Positions 10,665-21,444 are shown, numbered from the stretch's first letter. The stretch: 64,000 bases of DNA from Citrobacter freundii ATCC 8090 = MTCC 1658 = NBRC 12681 (GCF_011064845.1 NZ_CP049015.1:1612001-1676000), one strand, 5' to 3'. The notes: generated by a model from the letters alone, not told the origin. Translations and numbers: made by a program.

Positions 10665-10680
10665 CAATGTGGAGTATCTA

Positions 10681-12942
10681 ATGATTAAATTATATGAGAA
10701 AGGGATTTACCTCTCCGGTAATAATGAAATTATCGCTGAGGATGAGGTGTCTGAACCAATCTGTAAAGAAGAGGCGAAGAAAGGAACTATCGCGTGGTCG
10801 ATTCTCTCAGCGCATAATACGTCCGGTGACATGAATAAGCTAAAAATTAAGTTTGATTCATTAGCCTCACACGATATTACCTTTGTCGGTATTATTCAGA
10901 CCGCTAAAGCATCAGGAATGGAGCGCTTTCCTTTACCGTACGTTCTGACGAACTGCCATAACTCATTATGCGCGGTAGGGGGAACCATTAACGGTGACGA
11001 TCATATGTTTGGTCTGTCTGCGGCACAGCGTTACGGCGGAATCTTTGTGCCGCCACATATTGCCGTCATCCATCAGTACATGCGTGAAATGATGGCCGGG
11101 AGCGGCAAAATGATCCTCGGCTCAGACAGCCACACGCGTTACGGCGCATTAGGCACGATGGCGGTAGGAGAAGGGGGCGGTGAGCTGGTCAAGCAGCTGT
11201 TAAACGATACCTGGGATATTGATTATCCTGGCGTTGTTGCCGTTTATCTGACCGGCAAGCCTGTTGCGGGCATCGGCCCGCAGGATGTGGCTTTGGCTAT
11301 CATTGGCGCAGTGTTTAAAAATGGCTACGTCAAAAATAAGGTCATGGAGTTTGTCGGCCCTGGCATTCGCCATCTCTCAACGGATTTTCGCAACAGCGTT
11401 GATGTAATGACCACCGAAACCACCTGCCTGAGCTCTGTCTGGCAAACGGATGATGAAACTCGCAGTTGGCTGGCATTACATGGTCGCGAACAGGATTATC
11501 GCCCGCTCAACCCGCAGCCGATGGCCTGGTACGATGGGTGTATTCATGTTGATTTGAGTGCGGTTAAGCCGATGATTGCGCTGCCATTCCATCCAAGTAA
11601 TGTCTATGAGATTGCTACACTCAATGAAAATCTGACGGATATTCTCCGGGAGATTGAAGTTGAATCTTCGCGAATCGCGCAAGGTAAAGCCAGCCTCTCG
11701 TTGTTGGATAAAGTGGAGAACGGACGCTTAAAAGTACAGCAGGGGATCATTGCTGGATGCTCGGGCGGCAACTTTGAAAACGTGATTGCTGCGGCGCAGG
11801 CATTACGTGGTCAATCCTGCGGTAATGATGCTTTCTCGCTGGCTGTCTACCCCTCGTCACAGCCGGTGTTTATGGATTTAGCGCAGAAAGGTGTCGTTGC
11901 GGATTTACTGGGAGCGGGGGCCGTCATCAGAACCGCATTCTGTGGACCATGCTTTGGTGCGGGCGATACGCCAATCAACAATGCTCTTAGCATCCGCCAT
12001 ACCACGCGCAACTTCCCTAACCGTGAAGGCTCGAAACCGGGCAATGGTCAAATGTCAGCCGTTGCGCTGATGGATGCGCGATCAATTGCGGCTACGGCAG
12101 CAAATGGAGGATTCCTCACTGCCGCGACGGATCTGGACTGCTGGGAGGCTGTACCTGACTATGCGTTTAATCCTGCGCCATATAAGAGCCGCGTATACCA
12201 GGGGTTTGTTAAAGGGGCCACGCAACAGCCGCTCATTTACGGCCCGAATATTAAAGACTGGCCGGAACTGGGCGCGTTAACAGAAAATATTCTGCTGAAA
12301 GTGGCCTCAAAAATACTTGATGATGTGACAACGACGGATGAGCTTATCCCGTCCGGAGAAACCTCTTCGTATCGTTCCAATCCTTTGGGGCTGGCGGAAT
12401 TTACCCTTTCCCGACGCGATCCCGGCTATGTTGGCAGAAGCAAGGCGGTCGCTGAACGGGAAAAACAACGTCAGGCGGGTGACGTTAGCGAACTGGCGTC
12501 CGTTTTCGCACGCATCCAGCAGATTACCGGTCAGGAAAACACGCAACCACTGGAGACTGAGATTGGCAGCATGATTTATGCCGTCAAGCCTGGTGATGGT
12601 TCTGCGCGCGAGCAGGCGGCAAGCTGTCAGCGAGTGATCGGTGGGCTGGCAAACATCGCCGAGGAATATGCTACCAAGCGTTACCGTTCCAATGTCATTA
12701 ACTGGGGAATGTTACCGCTACAAATGGCTGAGAAACCCTCTTTTGAGGTCGGGGACTATATCTATATTCCCGGTATTCGCCGTGCGCTGGATGAGTGCAG
12801 TGGCGAGATAAAAGCGTACGTTCTTCATGCTGATGGCGCGATGAGTGAAATCAGCTTGTATATGGAAAGCCTGACCGCCGAGGAGCGTGAGATTATTAAA
12901 GCGGGGAGTTTGATTAACTTTAATAAATCGCGTTTAGTGTAA
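10681..12942 (+). CDS. ybhJ: YbhJ, aconitase-superfamily hydratase
   Basis: The 753-residue protein resembles aconitase and the large/small isopropylmalate isomerase subunits fused. Aconitase-like segments are present: [20 protein letters not shown] (about residues 142-161), an iron-sulfur candidate cysteine in [10 protein letters not shown] near 420, and [11 protein letters not shown] near 445. A swivel-like domain occupies the C-terminal part ([11 protein letters not shown]). The ATG at 10681 gives the E. coli length. E. coli YbhJ has no established activity; with YbhH (isomerase) and YbhI (transporter) it suggests hydration/dehydration of an imported tricarboxylate. Separated from ybhI by the ERIC repeat. 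Confidence 0.9.
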   Translation: MIKLYEKGIYLSGNNEIIAEDEVSEPICKEEAKKGTIAWSILSAHNTSGDMNKLKIKFDSLASHDITFVGIIQTAKASGMERFPLPYVLTNCHNSLCAVGGTINGDDHMFGLSAAQRYGGIFVPPHIAVIHQYMREMMAGSGKMILGSDSHTRYGALGTMAVGEGGGELVKQLLNDTWDIDYPGVVAVYLTGKPVAGIGPQDVALAIIGAVFKNGYVKNKVMEFVGPGIRHLSTDFRNSVDVMTTETTCLSSVWQTDDETRSWLALHGREQDYRPLNPQPMAWYDGCIHVDLSAVKPMIALPFHPSNVYEIATLNENLTDILREIEVESSRIAQGKASLSLLDKVENGRLKVQQGIIAGCSGGNFENVIAAAQALRGQSCGNDAFSLAVYPSSQPVFMDLAQKGVVADLLGAGAVIRTAFCGPCFGAGDTPINNALSIRHTTRNFPNREGSKPGNGQMSAVALMDARSIAATAANGGFLTAATDLDCWEAVPDYAFNPAPYKSRVYQGFVKGATQQPLIYGPNIKDWPELGALTENILLKVASKILDDVTTTDELIPSGETSSYRSNPLGLAEFTLSRRDPGYVGRSKAVAEREKQRQAGDVSELASVFARIQQITGQENTQPLETEIGSMIYAVKPGDGSAREQAASCQRVIGGLANIAEEYATKRYRSNVINWGMLPLQMAEKPSFEVGDYIYIPGIRRALDECSGEIKAYVLHADGAMSEISLYMESLTAEEREIIKAGSLINFNKSRLV

Positions 12943-12948
12943 CGCCAT

Positions 12949-12985
12949 AAAAAAGGTCGCCAGCGTAAATATGGCGACCTTTTTT
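12949..12985. terminator. Bidirectional terminator between ybhJ and ybhC
   Basis: An A-run then GGTCGCCA (to 12962) pairs with TGGCGACC (from 12972) and is followed by TTTTTT. A-run on one side and T-run on the other allow termination from both convergent genes. Confidence 0.9.
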
Positions 12986-12994
12986 ACTCTGGGA

Positions 12995-14278
12995 TTACTG
13001 CTTCGGCTCGGCAACCACTTTGCTACCGATACCGCGGTTGTTGTATTCCCACATGCGGTTGAAGTTGGTGTCGTTCAGGTTGCGCTGGATTTCACCTTTG
13101 TCATCTTCCGCACCGGTATTACCGGCAAACGGGCGTTTTGCGATAACGCTGTCAGCCCATGGTTTTGCCATGTTAAAGCCTTCGTTAATCACGCTGTCAC
13201 GGATAACGACCTGACCGTTAGTGTTGGAATCGACATCCAGCGATCGGCCTAACTGCGCCACGCCATCGCCGCTTGCCGTGAAGCGGCTATTAATCGCCAG
13301 GAAACCGTAGTAGATGTTTGACAGAGTAGCCGGTGCGAACACGTAACCTTCCTGCTGCGTACGGGAATTCACAACACGGAAATCGGTGTTCTCGAACACC
13401 ACGGCGCCACGACCAGAAACGATATCCACATCACCTTCAATGTAACTGTTGGTTACCAGCGTGCGAGGCTGACGATCGTTTTCCAGACGGTTTTGTACGC
13501 CGCTGTTGGTTACAAAGAACGTATTCTGACGACCCAGAATATTGACCTTGTTGATCTGCACTTTATCACCATCGGTACGCAGCGCAACGGCCGGGTGGTT
13601 GCCTGCATCAACGCTATCACCCAGGTTGTTTTCGATGGTCAGGTTCTGCAATTGCAGACCGTTGTTTTGCGACCAGACGACGGCAGAACACATCACACCA
13701 ATATTTGTGCCACGTTTGTTCTGGCAATTATCAAACATATACCACGCAGGTTTACCCGGCATATATTTACCGCCTGGGTTCACCGTACGACGCCAGTCTG
13801 CGGTGCTCATGTCACCGTCAATGGCCTGGCCAATTTTTACATCCAGCGGTTTTTCGCCCATACCGTACAGCGTCAGGCTACCCGTTGCTGCCGGGATGTA
13901 TACCGTGCCCTGATACTCGCCCGGCATAATCGCGATGTACTGACGTTTGTTCGTACGTTTGATAATTGCCGCATCCACCGCAGCCTGAATGCTGGTATGG
14001 GTTACGCCCTGAGTGCCTGCCGGGCCAACGACGAAGTCAGGTTGTGCAGGCAGAGAAATTGAAGAAGGGCTCCATGGCGCGGTGTTTGGCGTCAGCGCGG
14101 AAAAATAGTGCGCAGCAACGAAGTTTTTCGCTTCATTGGCCGACAAGATCGGGCGCGAAGAGGTACCTGGCGCGGTCTGATCGGAAGGAATTTGATCGGG
14201 CGGCGTAGAGCTACAGGCGGTCAGCGTCACGCCAAAAGCCATTGCCAGCGCCAGACGGGAAACTGATGATATATTCAC
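12995..14278 (-). CDS. ybhC: YbhC, outer-membrane lipoprotein of the pectinesterase family
   Basis: The 427-residue product starts with a lipoprotein signal (ALAMAFGVTLTAC, lipobox LTAC with the Cys near residue 21) followed by a pectinesterase-type right-handed beta-helix. Family segments include PGEYQGTVYIP, LQNLTIENNLGD and EGDVDIVSGRGAVVFENT, the last holding an active-site Asp. E. coli YbhC is an outer-membrane lipoprotein with reported acyl-CoA thioesterase activity rather than pectinesterase activity. The GTG at 14276-14278 follows GGAG and gives the E. coli length. An ATG at 14308 would add ten residues but has a weaker ribosome site. Confidence 0.92.
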   Translation of the reverse strand: MNISSVSRLALAMAFGVTLTACSSTPPDQIPSDQTAPGTSSRPILSANEAKNFVAAHYFSALTPNTAPWSPSSISLPAQPDFVVGPAGTQGVTHTSIQAAVDAAIIKRTNKRQYIAIMPGEYQGTVYIPAATGSLTLYGMGEKPLDVKIGQAIDGDMSTADWRRTVNPGGKYMPGKPAWYMFDNCQNKRGTNIGVMCSAVVWSQNNGLQLQNLTIENNLGDSVDAGNHPAVALRTDGDKVQINKVNILGRQNTFFVTNSGVQNRLENDRQPRTLVTNSYIEGDVDIVSGRGAVVFENTDFRVVNSRTQQEGYVFAPATLSNIYYGFLAINSRFTASGDGVAQLGRSLDVDSNTNGQVVIRDSVINEGFNMAKPWADSVIAKRPFAGNTGAEDDKGEIQRNLNDTNFNRMWEYNNRGIGSKVVAEPKQ

Positions 14279-14469
14279 AGGTTGCTCCGGGCTTTGAAAG
14301 TTATCCATTAAAGCCTGCTTTTTTATACTAAGTTGAGCGAAACGGGAAGGCGAAAAGGTAAAAAGTTGTTTTTTATCGCAGCAATGTCTGGCGCGGAGAG
14401 TCTTTATATCACAAATAGATAACAATTATGGCTCTTCAGGTTGACAACATCCCTATAATAAAAAATAAA

Positions 14470-14479
14470 TGTCTATACA
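14470..14479 (+). promoter_or_regulatory. HutC-type operator upstream of hutI
   Basis: TGTCTATACA (14470-14479) is the reverse complement of the TGTATAGACA core found before hutU. It lies 23 bp upstream of the hutI start, where bound repressor would block the hutIGC promoter. Assigned by matching the second site in this window. Confidence 0.75.
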
Positions 14480-14502
14480 ACCTATGACAAGTGGTGAGTC
14501 GA

Positions 14503-15726
14503 ATGCAGCAATTCTTCCCTGATGATGTTATCTGGCGCAATGTTCGTCTGGCGACTATGGATCCTGAACGTGGTACACCATATGGGCTGGTGGATGGTCA
14601 TGCGCTGATCGTCCGCCAGGGCAAGATTCGCGATATCGTCCCGGAATCATCGTTATATCTCACACATGACAATACTTTTGATATGCAGGGCCGGCTGATT
14701 ACTCCTGGCCTGATTGATTGCCATACGCATCTCGTCTTTGGCGGAAACCGCGCAGGTGAATGGGAGCAGCGGTTAAATGGTGTCTCCTACCAGCAGATAA
14801 GCGCTCAGGGTGGGGGGATCAATGCCACCGTATCGGCGACCCGCAGCGCCACGGATGAACAACTCTTACACGTAGCCCATCAGCGGATGAAACAGCTGAT
14901 CAAAGAAGGTGTTACGCTGTTGGAAATAAAATCCGGCTACGGCCTGGATTTGCCGACAGAAGAGAAAATATTGCGCGTGGTGGCAGCGCTGGCGGCAGAG
15001 AATATCGTTGAAATCAGCCCGACGCTGTTGGCTGCGCATGCGACGCCAACGGAATTCAGAGATGATCCTGACGGCTATATTACGCTGGTGTGCGAGACCA
15101 TTTTGCCGCAGCTGTGGGAACAAGGGCTGTTTGAGACCGTTGATCTGTTCTGTGAAAGCGTTGGTTTTTCGTTGGCGCAGAGTGAGCGGGTGTTTCAGGC
15201 TGCGCAGGCGCTGGGCATCCCGATTAAAGGCCATGTCGAACAACTGTCATTGCTTGGCGGCGCGCAGTTGGTAAGCCGCTACCACGGACTATCCGCCGAT
15301 CATATTGAATACCTCGATGAAGCGGGCGTGGCGGCAATGAGCCAAAGCGGTACGGTCGGCGTGCTGCTGCCCGGCGCATTCTATTTCCTCAAAGAGCAGC
15401 AGCGCCCACCGGTAGCGTTGCTGCGTCAATATCAGGTACCGATGGCGGTAGCGACAGATTTTAACCCCGGTACCAGCCCGTTTATCAGCCTGCACTGGGC
15501 GATGAATATGGCCTGCGTTCAGTTTGGCTTAACGCCGGAAGAAGCATGGGCGGGCGTAACCCGTCATGCGGCCCGGGCGCTGGGGCGTCACGCCACCCAC
15601 GGTCAATTGAAGGCCGGGTTTGTGGCCGATTTTGTGGTGTGGGATGCAACACTTCCTGTTGAGATCCTGTATGAACCCGGGCGCAACCCGCTCTACCAAC
15701 GCGTATTCAAAGGACAAATAGCATGA
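14503..15726 (+). CDS. hutI: HutI, imidazolonepropionase
   Basis: The 407-residue amidohydrolase-fold enzyme hydrolyses imidazolone propionate to N-formimino-glutamate, the third step of histidine breakdown. The metal-binding [10 protein letters not shown] motif lies near residue 74, with further ligand histidines in LLAAHATP and KGHVEQLS and the conserved DFNPGTSPF near residue 325. The ATG at 14503 yields the length remembered for Salmonella HutI; an earlier GTG (14491) is unlikely. The stop overlaps the hutG start by four bases (ATGA). A HutC-type operator lies just upstream. Confidence 0.95.
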   Translation: MQQFFPDDVIWRNVRLATMDPERGTPYGLVDGHALIVRQGKIRDIVPESSLYLTHDNTFDMQGRLITPGLIDCHTHLVFGGNRAGEWEQRLNGVSYQQISAQGGGINATVSATRSATDEQLLHVAHQRMKQLIKEGVTLLEIKSGYGLDLPTEEKILRVVAALAAENIVEISPTLLAAHATPTEFRDDPDGYITLVCETILPQLWEQGLFETVDLFCESVGFSLAQSERVFQAAQALGIPIKGHVEQLSLLGGAQLVSRYHGLSADHIEYLDEAGVAAMSQSGTVGVLLPGAFYFLKEQQRPPVALLRQYQVPMAVATDFNPGTSPFISLHWAMNMACVQFGLTPEEAWAGVTRHAARALGRHATHGQLKAGFVADFVVWDATLPVEILYEPGRNPLYQRVFKGQIA

Positions 15727-16664
15727 CTCACTGGCAACCTGCTTCACCTGCGCTATGGCAGGGACGTGATGACCGGGCCGAATCGCCGAATGCGCTGCGC
15801 CTGTTTCAGACTATCACCCAGAGCCCGACGTTTAGCCCAGAAATGTATCGCGAGCAGATAGCGTTGCTCGGGTTTGCTTGCGACGAAGGTGTTAAACGTA
15901 ATCAGGGGCGCACGGGAGCTGCCGGAGCGCCCGATGTGCTGCGCAAGGCGCTGGCGAATTTAGCCAGCCACGATGGGCATCATCGACTGGTGGATCTGGG
16001 AAATATTGTGGCGCAGGCCCCCGATCTTGAGGGCGCGCAGCAGGCGCTACACAATGCGGTACAGCGTTGCCAGCAGGAAAATATGCGCACCTTTGTTCTG
16101 GGGGGCGGACACGAAACCGCATATGCCCATGGCGCAGGTGTGCTGGACGCGTTCCCGCAGGCGAAAGTGGGGATAGTCAACTTCGATGCGCATCTCGATT
16201 TGCGCCATGCCGGGCAGGCTACATCCGGTACGCCGTTTCGCCAGCTGGCGCAGCTTTGCGATGAACAACAGCGTGAATTTCACTATGCCTGTATCGGCGT
16301 CAGCCGGGCGGCAAACACCCAGGCGCTTTGGGATGAGGCCCAGCGGCTCGGTGTGACCGTAGTGGAGGATCTGCATTGTGATACGGCGCAGGCGCAGTTA
16401 GCGCAGTTCATTGCCAATCTGGATGTCATCTATCTGACAATCGACCTCGACGTGCTGCCGGTGTGGGAAATGCCCGGTGTGTCGGCCCCCGCCGCGCTTG
16501 GCGTACCGTTGGCGACGCTGCTGAGACTGATTGAGCCTCTGTGTCGTAGCGGTAAACTACAGGCGGTGGATATGGTTGAATTTAATCCACGCTTTGACGA
16601 TGATGGCAGGGCGGCGCGGGTTGCGGCGCGATTAGGCTGGCAAATCGCCCACTGGTGGCACTGA
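15723..16664 (+). CDS. hutG: HutG, formimidoylglutamase
   Basis: The 313-residue arginase-family enzyme cleaves N-formimino-L-glutamate to glutamate and formamide, completing the four-enzyme Hut pathway. The dinuclear manganese ligands are visible in [11 protein letters not shown] (about 125-135), NFDAHLDLR (about 155) and TIDLDVLP (about 240). It overlaps hutI by four bases, indicating translational coupling. The 87-bp gap to hutC contains a small REP-like palindrome. Confidence 0.95.
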   Translation: MTHWQPASPALWQGRDDRAESPNALRLFQTITQSPTFSPEMYREQIALLGFACDEGVKRNQGRTGAAGAPDVLRKALANLASHDGHHRLVDLGNIVAQAPDLEGAQQALHNAVQRCQQENMRTFVLGGGHETAYAHGAGVLDAFPQAKVGIVNFDAHLDLRHAGQATSGTPFRQLAQLCDEQQREFHYACIGVSRAANTQALWDEAQRLGVTVVEDLHCDTAQAQLAQFIANLDVIYLTIDLDVLPVWEMPGVSAPAALGVPLATLLRLIEPLCRSGKLQAVDMVEFNPRFDDDGRAARVAARLGWQIAHWWH

Positions 16665-16668
16665 CATA

Positions 16669-16696
16669 CCTGATGGCGTTGCGCTTATCAGGTTCG
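16669..16696. repeat. REP-like palindrome between hutG and hutC
   Basis: CCTGAT and ATCAGG flank GGCGTTGCGCTT, resembling a single REP unit. It could stabilise the upstream hutIG message or lower hutC expression. Confidence 0.6.
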
Positions 16697-16751
16697 GGTA
16701 ATGCCTGTAAACTGTACCCACTCACATTTTCAGCTTAAGGAAGGCTCACGC

Positions 16752-17471
16752 ATGCTCCCATCCCGTTCTGCTCCGGCTCCTTTTTACGAAAAGGTCAAAC
16801 AGGAGATCAGCGAAAAAATTGCCAGCGGAATCTGGCAGCCTCACGATCGCATTCCGTCTGAGGCAGAGCTGGTGGCGCAGTATGGTTTCAGCCGCATGAC
16901 CATCAACCGGGCGCTGCGTGAGTTAACGGATGAAGGTTTACTGGTGCGTTTGCAGGGCGTGGGGACGTTTGTCGCCGAGCCAAAAGGTCAGTCCGCGCTG
17001 TTTGAAATTCGCAGCATCGCGGATGAAATCAACGCCCGTCAGCATCAGCACCGGTGCGAAGTGCTGACGCTGGAAAGAACCCGGGCAAACGCGCAGCAGG
17101 CTTTGGTATTAAACGTCAAAGAAGGCACCTCTATTTTTCACTCTGTCATGGTGCACTACGAGAACGATCTGCCGGTACAGATTGAAGATCGCTGCGTGAA
17201 TGCCGAAATTGTGCCCGAGTATCTGGGGCAGGATTACAGCCAGACCACGCCGCACGCATACCTTTCACTGATAGCCCCCTTGACCGAAGGTGAGCATATT
17301 GTTGAGGCCGTTCGCGCCAGCGCCGAAGAGTGCGCGCTGCTGAACATCAAAGAACACGATCCCTGCCTGCTGATCCGCCGCAAGACCTGGTCCGCGTCAT
17401 CCATTGTCTCTCATGCCCGTTTGCTGTTCCCTGGTTCCCGCTATCGACTGCAAGGGCGGTTTATGTCCTGA
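16752..17471 (+). CDS. hutC: HutC, GntR-family histidine-utilisation repressor
   Basis: The 239-residue protein has an N-terminal GntR winged helix (PSEAELVAQYGFSRMTINRAL, about residues 36-56) and a C-terminal UTRA ligand domain (about 90-235). HutC represses the hut genes and is released by urocanate, the HutH product. The ATG at 16752 follows AAGGAAGG and gives the expected MLPSRSAP start; the frame is open back to 16701 without support. It is third in hutIGC, so repression of the hutI promoter would autoregulate it. Two matching operators occur before hutI and hutU. Confidence 0.95.
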   Translation: MLPSRSAPAPFYEKVKQEISEKIASGIWQPHDRIPSEAELVAQYGFSRMTINRALRELTDEGLLVRLQGVGTFVAEPKGQSALFEIRSIADEINARQHQHRCEVLTLERTRANAQQALVLNVKEGTSIFHSVMVHYENDLPVQIEDRCVNAEIVPEYLGQDYSQTTPHAYLSLIAPLTEGEHIVEAVRASAEECALLNIKEHDPCLLIRRKTWSASSIVSHARLLFPGSRYRLQGRFMS

Positions 17472-17548
17472 TACAGGAGATGAAAACCGTGATTGCTGAC
17501 GCAATATAATAAAAATGTATCTTAATTGTTAAAATCATCCTTGCAGTG

Positions 17549-17564
17549 ACTTGTATAGACAAGT
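17549..17564 (+). promoter_or_regulatory. HutC-type operator upstream of hutU
   Basis: The hexamers ACTTGT (17549-17554) and ACAAGT (17559-17564) form a perfect inverted repeat around ATAG. The core TGTATAGACA matches the hutI site in reverse orientation. It ends 43 bp before the hutU start codon. Confidence 0.82.
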
Positions 17565-17607
17565 ATATGTTACTTATCTATCCGACGTTCGCGAGGAGTT
17601 TTCTGTC

Positions 17608-19293
17608 ATGTCCCATAGCAAATATCGTCAGCAGGATATTCGTGCCCCACGCGGCACCACCTTAACGGCCAAAAGCTGGCTGACCGAAGCGCCGCTGCGC
17701 ATGTTAATGAATAATCTGGATCCCGATGTGGCGGAAAATCCACATGAGCTGGTGGTTTACGGCGGGATTGGCCGCGCCGCACGGGACTGGGAATGCTATG
17801 ACGCCATCGTCAACGCGCTGACCAAACTGGAGACCGATGAGACGCTGCTGGTCCAGTCCGGAAAACCGGTAGGCGTATTCAAAACTCACGACAACGCACC
17901 GCGCGTGCTGATTGCCAACTCCAACCTGGTGCCACATTGGGCTACCTGGGAACACTTCAACGAACTGGACGCCAAAGGGCTGGCGATGTACGGCCAGATG
18001 ACCGCCGGGAGCTGGATCTACATCGGCAGCCAGGGCATCGTGCAGGGGACTTATGAAACCTTCGTTGAGGCCGGGCGTCAGCATTATCAGGGTAACCTGA
18101 GCGGGCGCTGGGTACTGACCGCCGGACTGGGCGGTATGGGCGGGGCGCAGCCGTTAGCCGCTACGCTTGCGGGGGCGTGTTCGCTGAACATTGAATGCCA
18201 GCAAAGCCGAATCGATTTCCGTCTGCGTACCCGTTACGTGGACGAGCAGGCGACATCGCTTGACGATGCGCTGGCGCGTATCGACAAATACACTCGCGAG
18301 GGTAAAGCGGTCTCCATTGCGCTGTGTGCGAACGCCGCCGACGTTGTGCCGGAACTGGTGAAGCGCGGTGTGCGCCCGGATATGGTCACCGACCAGACCA
18401 GCGCCCACGATCCGCTGCATGGTTATCTGCCGTCTGGCTGGAGCTGGGAAGAGTATCAGGCAAAAGCGGTGTCCGATCCGCAGGGCACGGTGCAGGCGGC
18501 GAAACGTTCAATGGCAACGCACGTTGAGGCGATGCTGGCGTTTAGCAAAATGGGCGTGCCAACGTTTGATTACGGCAACAACATTCGCCAGATGGCCAAA
18601 GAGATGGGCGTGGAAAATGCCTTTGATTTCCCCGGCTTCGTACCTGCTTATATTCGACCGTTGTTCTGTCGCGGCATTGGCCCGTTCCGTTGGGTGGCGC
18701 TGTCCGGCGATCCGCAGGATATTTATAAAACAGATGCCAAAGTGAAAGAGATCGTGGCAGATGATAAGCACCTTCATCACTGGCTGGATATGGCGCGTGA
18801 GCGGATTAATTTTCAGGGTTTACCGGCGCGTATCTGCTGGGTCGGCCTGGAGTGGCGTCAGAAACTAGGGCTGGCGTTTAATGAAATGGTGCGCAGCGGT
18901 GAAGTATCCGCGCCGATTGTTATTGGCCGTGACCATCTGGACTCCGGTTCTGTTGCCAGCCCGAACCGCGAAACTGAAGCTATGCGCGACGGTTCAGACG
19001 CCGTATCCGACTGGCCGCTGCTGAACGCGCTGCTTAACACCGCCAGCGGCGCGACCTGGGTGTCGCTGCATCACGGTGGCGGGGTCGGTATGGGCTTCTC
19101 TCAGCATGCCGGGATGGTGATTGTTTGCGATGGCACCGATGAAGCCGCGGCGCGTATCGCCCGGGTCTTACATAACGATCCGGCGACCGGGGTGATGCGT
19201 CACGCCGACGCCGGATATGACATTGCGGTGGAATGCGCCGTCGAAGAAGGGCTGAATTTGCCGATGGTTGCCGCGACGCAGGAGAAACGCTGA
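17608..19293 (+). CDS. hutU: HutU, urocanate hydratase (urocanase)
   Basis: The 561-residue enzyme adds water to urocanate to form imidazolone propionate, using tightly bound NAD+ as an electrophile. The NAD-binding GLGGMGGAQ stretch lies near residue 175 and the conserved C-terminal [15 protein letters not shown] near residue 490. The ATG at 17608, after GAGGAG, gives the Salmonella-type length; the open frame extends upstream through the operator from a TTG and is not a credible start. hutH begins one base after the hutU stop, so hutUH forms a two-gene operon. Confidence 0.96.
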   Translation: MSHSKYRQQDIRAPRGTTLTAKSWLTEAPLRMLMNNLDPDVAENPHELVVYGGIGRAARDWECYDAIVNALTKLETDETLLVQSGKPVGVFKTHDNAPRVLIANSNLVPHWATWEHFNELDAKGLAMYGQMTAGSWIYIGSQGIVQGTYETFVEAGRQHYQGNLSGRWVLTAGLGGMGGAQPLAATLAGACSLNIECQQSRIDFRLRTRYVDEQATSLDDALARIDKYTREGKAVSIALCANAADVVPELVKRGVRPDMVTDQTSAHDPLHGYLPSGWSWEEYQAKAVSDPQGTVQAAKRSMATHVEAMLAFSKMGVPTFDYGNNIRQMAKEMGVENAFDFPGFVPAYIRPLFCRGIGPFRWVALSGDPQDIYKTDAKVKEIVADDKHLHHWLDMARERINFQGLPARICWVGLEWRQKLGLAFNEMVRSGEVSAPIVIGRDHLDSGSVASPNRETEAMRDGSDAVSDWPLLNALLNTASGATWVSLHHGGGVGMGFSQHAGMVIVCDGTDEAAARIARVLHNDPATGVMRHADAGYDIAVECAVEEGLNLPMVAATQEKR

Positions 19294-19294
19294 T

Positions 19295-20815
19295 ATGAAC
19301 ACCATGACACTCACGCCGGGCCATCTGAGTTTTATCCAGCTACGTGAAATCTGGCAGCAGCCGGTCAAACTGAGTCTGGATGCCGGGGCGATCGATGCTA
19401 TTAACGCCAGCGTCGCCTGCGTCAATAATATTGTCGCTGAAGGCCGTACGGCGTATGGCATTAATACCGGCTTTGGCCTGCTGGCCCAGACCCGTATCGC
19501 CACGGAAGATTTGCAGAATTTGCAGCGTTCGCTGGTGCTTTCCCATGCGGCAGGTGTCGGCGAGGCGCTGGACGACGCGATGGTGCGTCTGATTATGGTG
19601 CTGAAAATCAACAGCCTGGCGCGCGGTTTTTCCGGTATTCGCCTGAGCGTGATTGAAGCGCTGATTGCGCTGGTGAATGCCGAGGTGTATCCGCTGATCC
19701 CGGCGAAAGGCTCCGTGGGGGCATCGGGTGACCTGGCGCCGCTGGCGCATATGTCTTTGACGCTGTTGGGAGAAGGGAAGGCGCGCTGGCAGGGTGAATG
19801 GCTCCCGGCGACCGAAGCGCTGAAAAAGGCCGGGCTGGAGCCGATAACGCTGGAGGCAAAAGAAGGGCTGGCGTTGCTCAACGGTACCCAGGCTTCGACG
19901 GCCTTTGCGCTGCGTGGGCTAATTGAAGCTCAGGAACTGTTTGCGTCTGCAACGGTGTGCGGGGCGCTGACCACCGAAGCCGTGCTGGGTTCCCGTCGTC
20001 CGTTTGATGCCCGTATTCACGCCGCGCGAGGGCAGCGTGGGCAGATTGATGCCGCAACGCTGTATCGTCACGTATTGACCGACACCAGCGCGCTTTCGCA
20101 GTCGCATCATAACTGTGAGAAAGTGCAGGATCCGTATTCTCTGCGCTGTCAGCCACAGGTGATGGGGGCATGTCTGACGCAAATGCGCCAGGTGATGGAT
20201 GTTCTGCTGGTGGAAGCCAATGCGGTTTCCGACAACCCGCTGGTATTTGCCGAAGAGGGGGATGTCATTTCTGGCGGCAACTTCCATGCTGAACCGGTGG
20301 CGATGGCGGCAGATAATCTGGCGCTGGCGATTGCGGAAATCGGCTCGTTATCGGAGCGACGCATTGCGTTAATGATGGATAAACACATGTCGCAACTGCC
20401 GCCGTTTTTGGTGAAAAACGGTGGGGTGAACTCCGGCTTTATGATTGCTCAAGTCACGGCTGCCGCGCTGGCGAGTGAGAACAAAGCGCTGGCGCATCCG
20501 CATAGCGTAGACAGTTTACCGACGTCCGCCAACCAGGAAGATCACGTATCTATGGCTCCGGCGGCGGGGCGCAGACTGTGGGAGATGGCAGCAAATACGC
20601 GCGGCGTGATTGCCGTAGAGTGGCTGGCGGCGTGTCAGGGGATTGACCTGCGTGAAGGGTTAACCTCAAGCCCGCTGCTGGAGCAGGCGCGCCAGGCTTT
20701 ACGCGAGCAGGTTGCCCATTACACGCAGGATCGCTTTTTCGCCCCGGATATCGAGTGCGCGACTGAACTGTTAGCGCAAGGAACGTTGCTGAAATTGCTG
20801 CCTGAATTTCTGTAG
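19295..20815 (+). CDS. hutH: HutH, histidine ammonia-lyase
   Basis: The 506-residue enzyme converts L-histidine to trans-urocanate and ammonia, the committed step. Its MIO cofactor forms autocatalytically from Ala143-Ser144-Gly145 in [14 protein letters not shown]. Other family motifs present are YGINTGFG near residue 53, [11 protein letters not shown] near 275 and [10 protein letters not shown] near 410. Start ATG 19295 lies one base after the hutU stop, and length equals the Salmonella enzyme. REP sequences follow the gene. Confidence 0.97.
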   Translation: MNTMTLTPGHLSFIQLREIWQQPVKLSLDAGAIDAINASVACVNNIVAEGRTAYGINTGFGLLAQTRIATEDLQNLQRSLVLSHAAGVGEALDDAMVRLIMVLKINSLARGFSGIRLSVIEALIALVNAEVYPLIPAKGSVGASGDLAPLAHMSLTLLGEGKARWQGEWLPATEALKKAGLEPITLEAKEGLALLNGTQASTAFALRGLIEAQELFASATVCGALTTEAVLGSRRPFDARIHAARGQRGQIDAATLYRHVLTDTSALSQSHHNCEKVQDPYSLRCQPQVMGACLTQMRQVMDVLLVEANAVSDNPLVFAEEGDVISGGNFHAEPVAMAADNLALAIAEIGSLSERRIALMMDKHMSQLPPFLVKNGGVNSGFMIAQVTAAALASENKALAHPHSVDSLPTSANQEDHVSMAPAAGRRLWEMAANTRGVIAVEWLAACQGIDLREGLTSSPLLEQARQALREQVAHYTQDRFFAPDIECATELLAQGTLLKLLPEFL

Positions 20816-20818
20816 AAA

Positions 20819-20902
20819 ATTGCCTGATGACGACGCTGACGCGTCTTATCAGGCTTACGGTCTGCTTTGTAGGCCGGATGAGGCTAAGCCGACATCCGGC
20901 AC
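20819..20902. repeat. REP/BIME after hutH
   Basis: Two palindromic units are present: TGCCTGATGACGACG...CGTCTTATCAGGC and TAGGCCGGATGAGGC...GACATCCGGCAC. It fills the gap between convergent hutH and ybhB. Confidence 0.88.
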
Positions 20903-20910
20903 AACAGAAC

Positions 20911-21387
20911 TTAGCTAAATATTGCGGTAATAGAAGCGCTGGCGAGCGAGTGGAAATGGACGTTAAATCCAACCATCGCGCCGCTGGCGTCCTCATTGAC
21001 ATCAATACGCTCCACATTCAGTGCGTGAACTGTAAAGATATAGCGGTGGTTTTCCCCCTTCGGCGGCGCAGCGCCACCATAACCGGCTTTACCAAAATCC
21101 GTGCGTGTTTGCAGCACGCCTTCCGGCAACGCAACCAGCCCCGAGCCGTAACCTTGTGGTAAAACCCGGGTATCTGCAGGCAGGTTAACCACCACCCAGT
21201 GCCACCAGCCGGAGCCGGTTGGCGCATCAGGATCGTAACAGGTCACGACAAAGCTTTTAGTCCCGGCGGGCACATCATCCCATGCCAGGTGCGGGGAAAT
21301 ATTATCCCCGTCATATCCCATGCCGTTAAAGACGTGGCGATGAGGAAGCTTTTCGCCATCGCGCAGATCGTTACTGATTAGTTTCAT
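20911..21387 (-). CDS. ybhB: YbhB, phosphatidylethanolamine-binding-protein (PEBP) family
   Basis: The 158-residue protein has the PEBP/RKIP fold. The conserved anion-binding pocket motif DPDAPTGSGWWHWVV (about residues 52-66) and the second motif GGAAPPKGENHRYIF (about 104-118) are both clear. It matches E. coli YbhB, a cytoplasmic protein with no proven physiological ligand. It lies downstream of bioA on the same strand, 57 bp after it, and could be co-transcribed with bioA. Confidence 0.93.
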   Translation of the reverse strand: MKLISNDLRDGEKLPHRHVFNGMGYDGDNISPHLAWDDVPAGTKSFVVTCYDPDAPTGSGWWHWVVVNLPADTRVLPQGYGSGLVALPEGVLQTRTDFGKAGYGGAAPPKGENHRYIFTVHALNVERIDVNEDASGAMVGFNVHFHSLASASITAIFS

Positions 21388-21444
21388 GCTGACCCCTCTC
21401 GTTAGCCAAAAAGTGTAGCCAGAAACCGTAGAGCTTACCGCTGA

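Noticed and set aside
13493..14062. Plus-strand ORFs of up to 189 codons opposite ybhC
   Set aside because: Antisense to the conserved pectinesterase-family gene; compositions are those of reverse-complement translation.
14280..14469. CRP site before hutI (TATATCACAAAT near 14405-14416)
   Set aside because: Only one half-site is recognisable and the other half is poor, so it was not listed as a feature.
16701..16751. Extended HutC start, and similar N-terminal extensions of pgl, bioA, ybhN, ybhP, dinG and ybiX
   Set aside because: Each internal ATG (or GTG) matches the length of known orthologues and has a better ribosome site; extensions run through operators, leaders or neighbouring genes.
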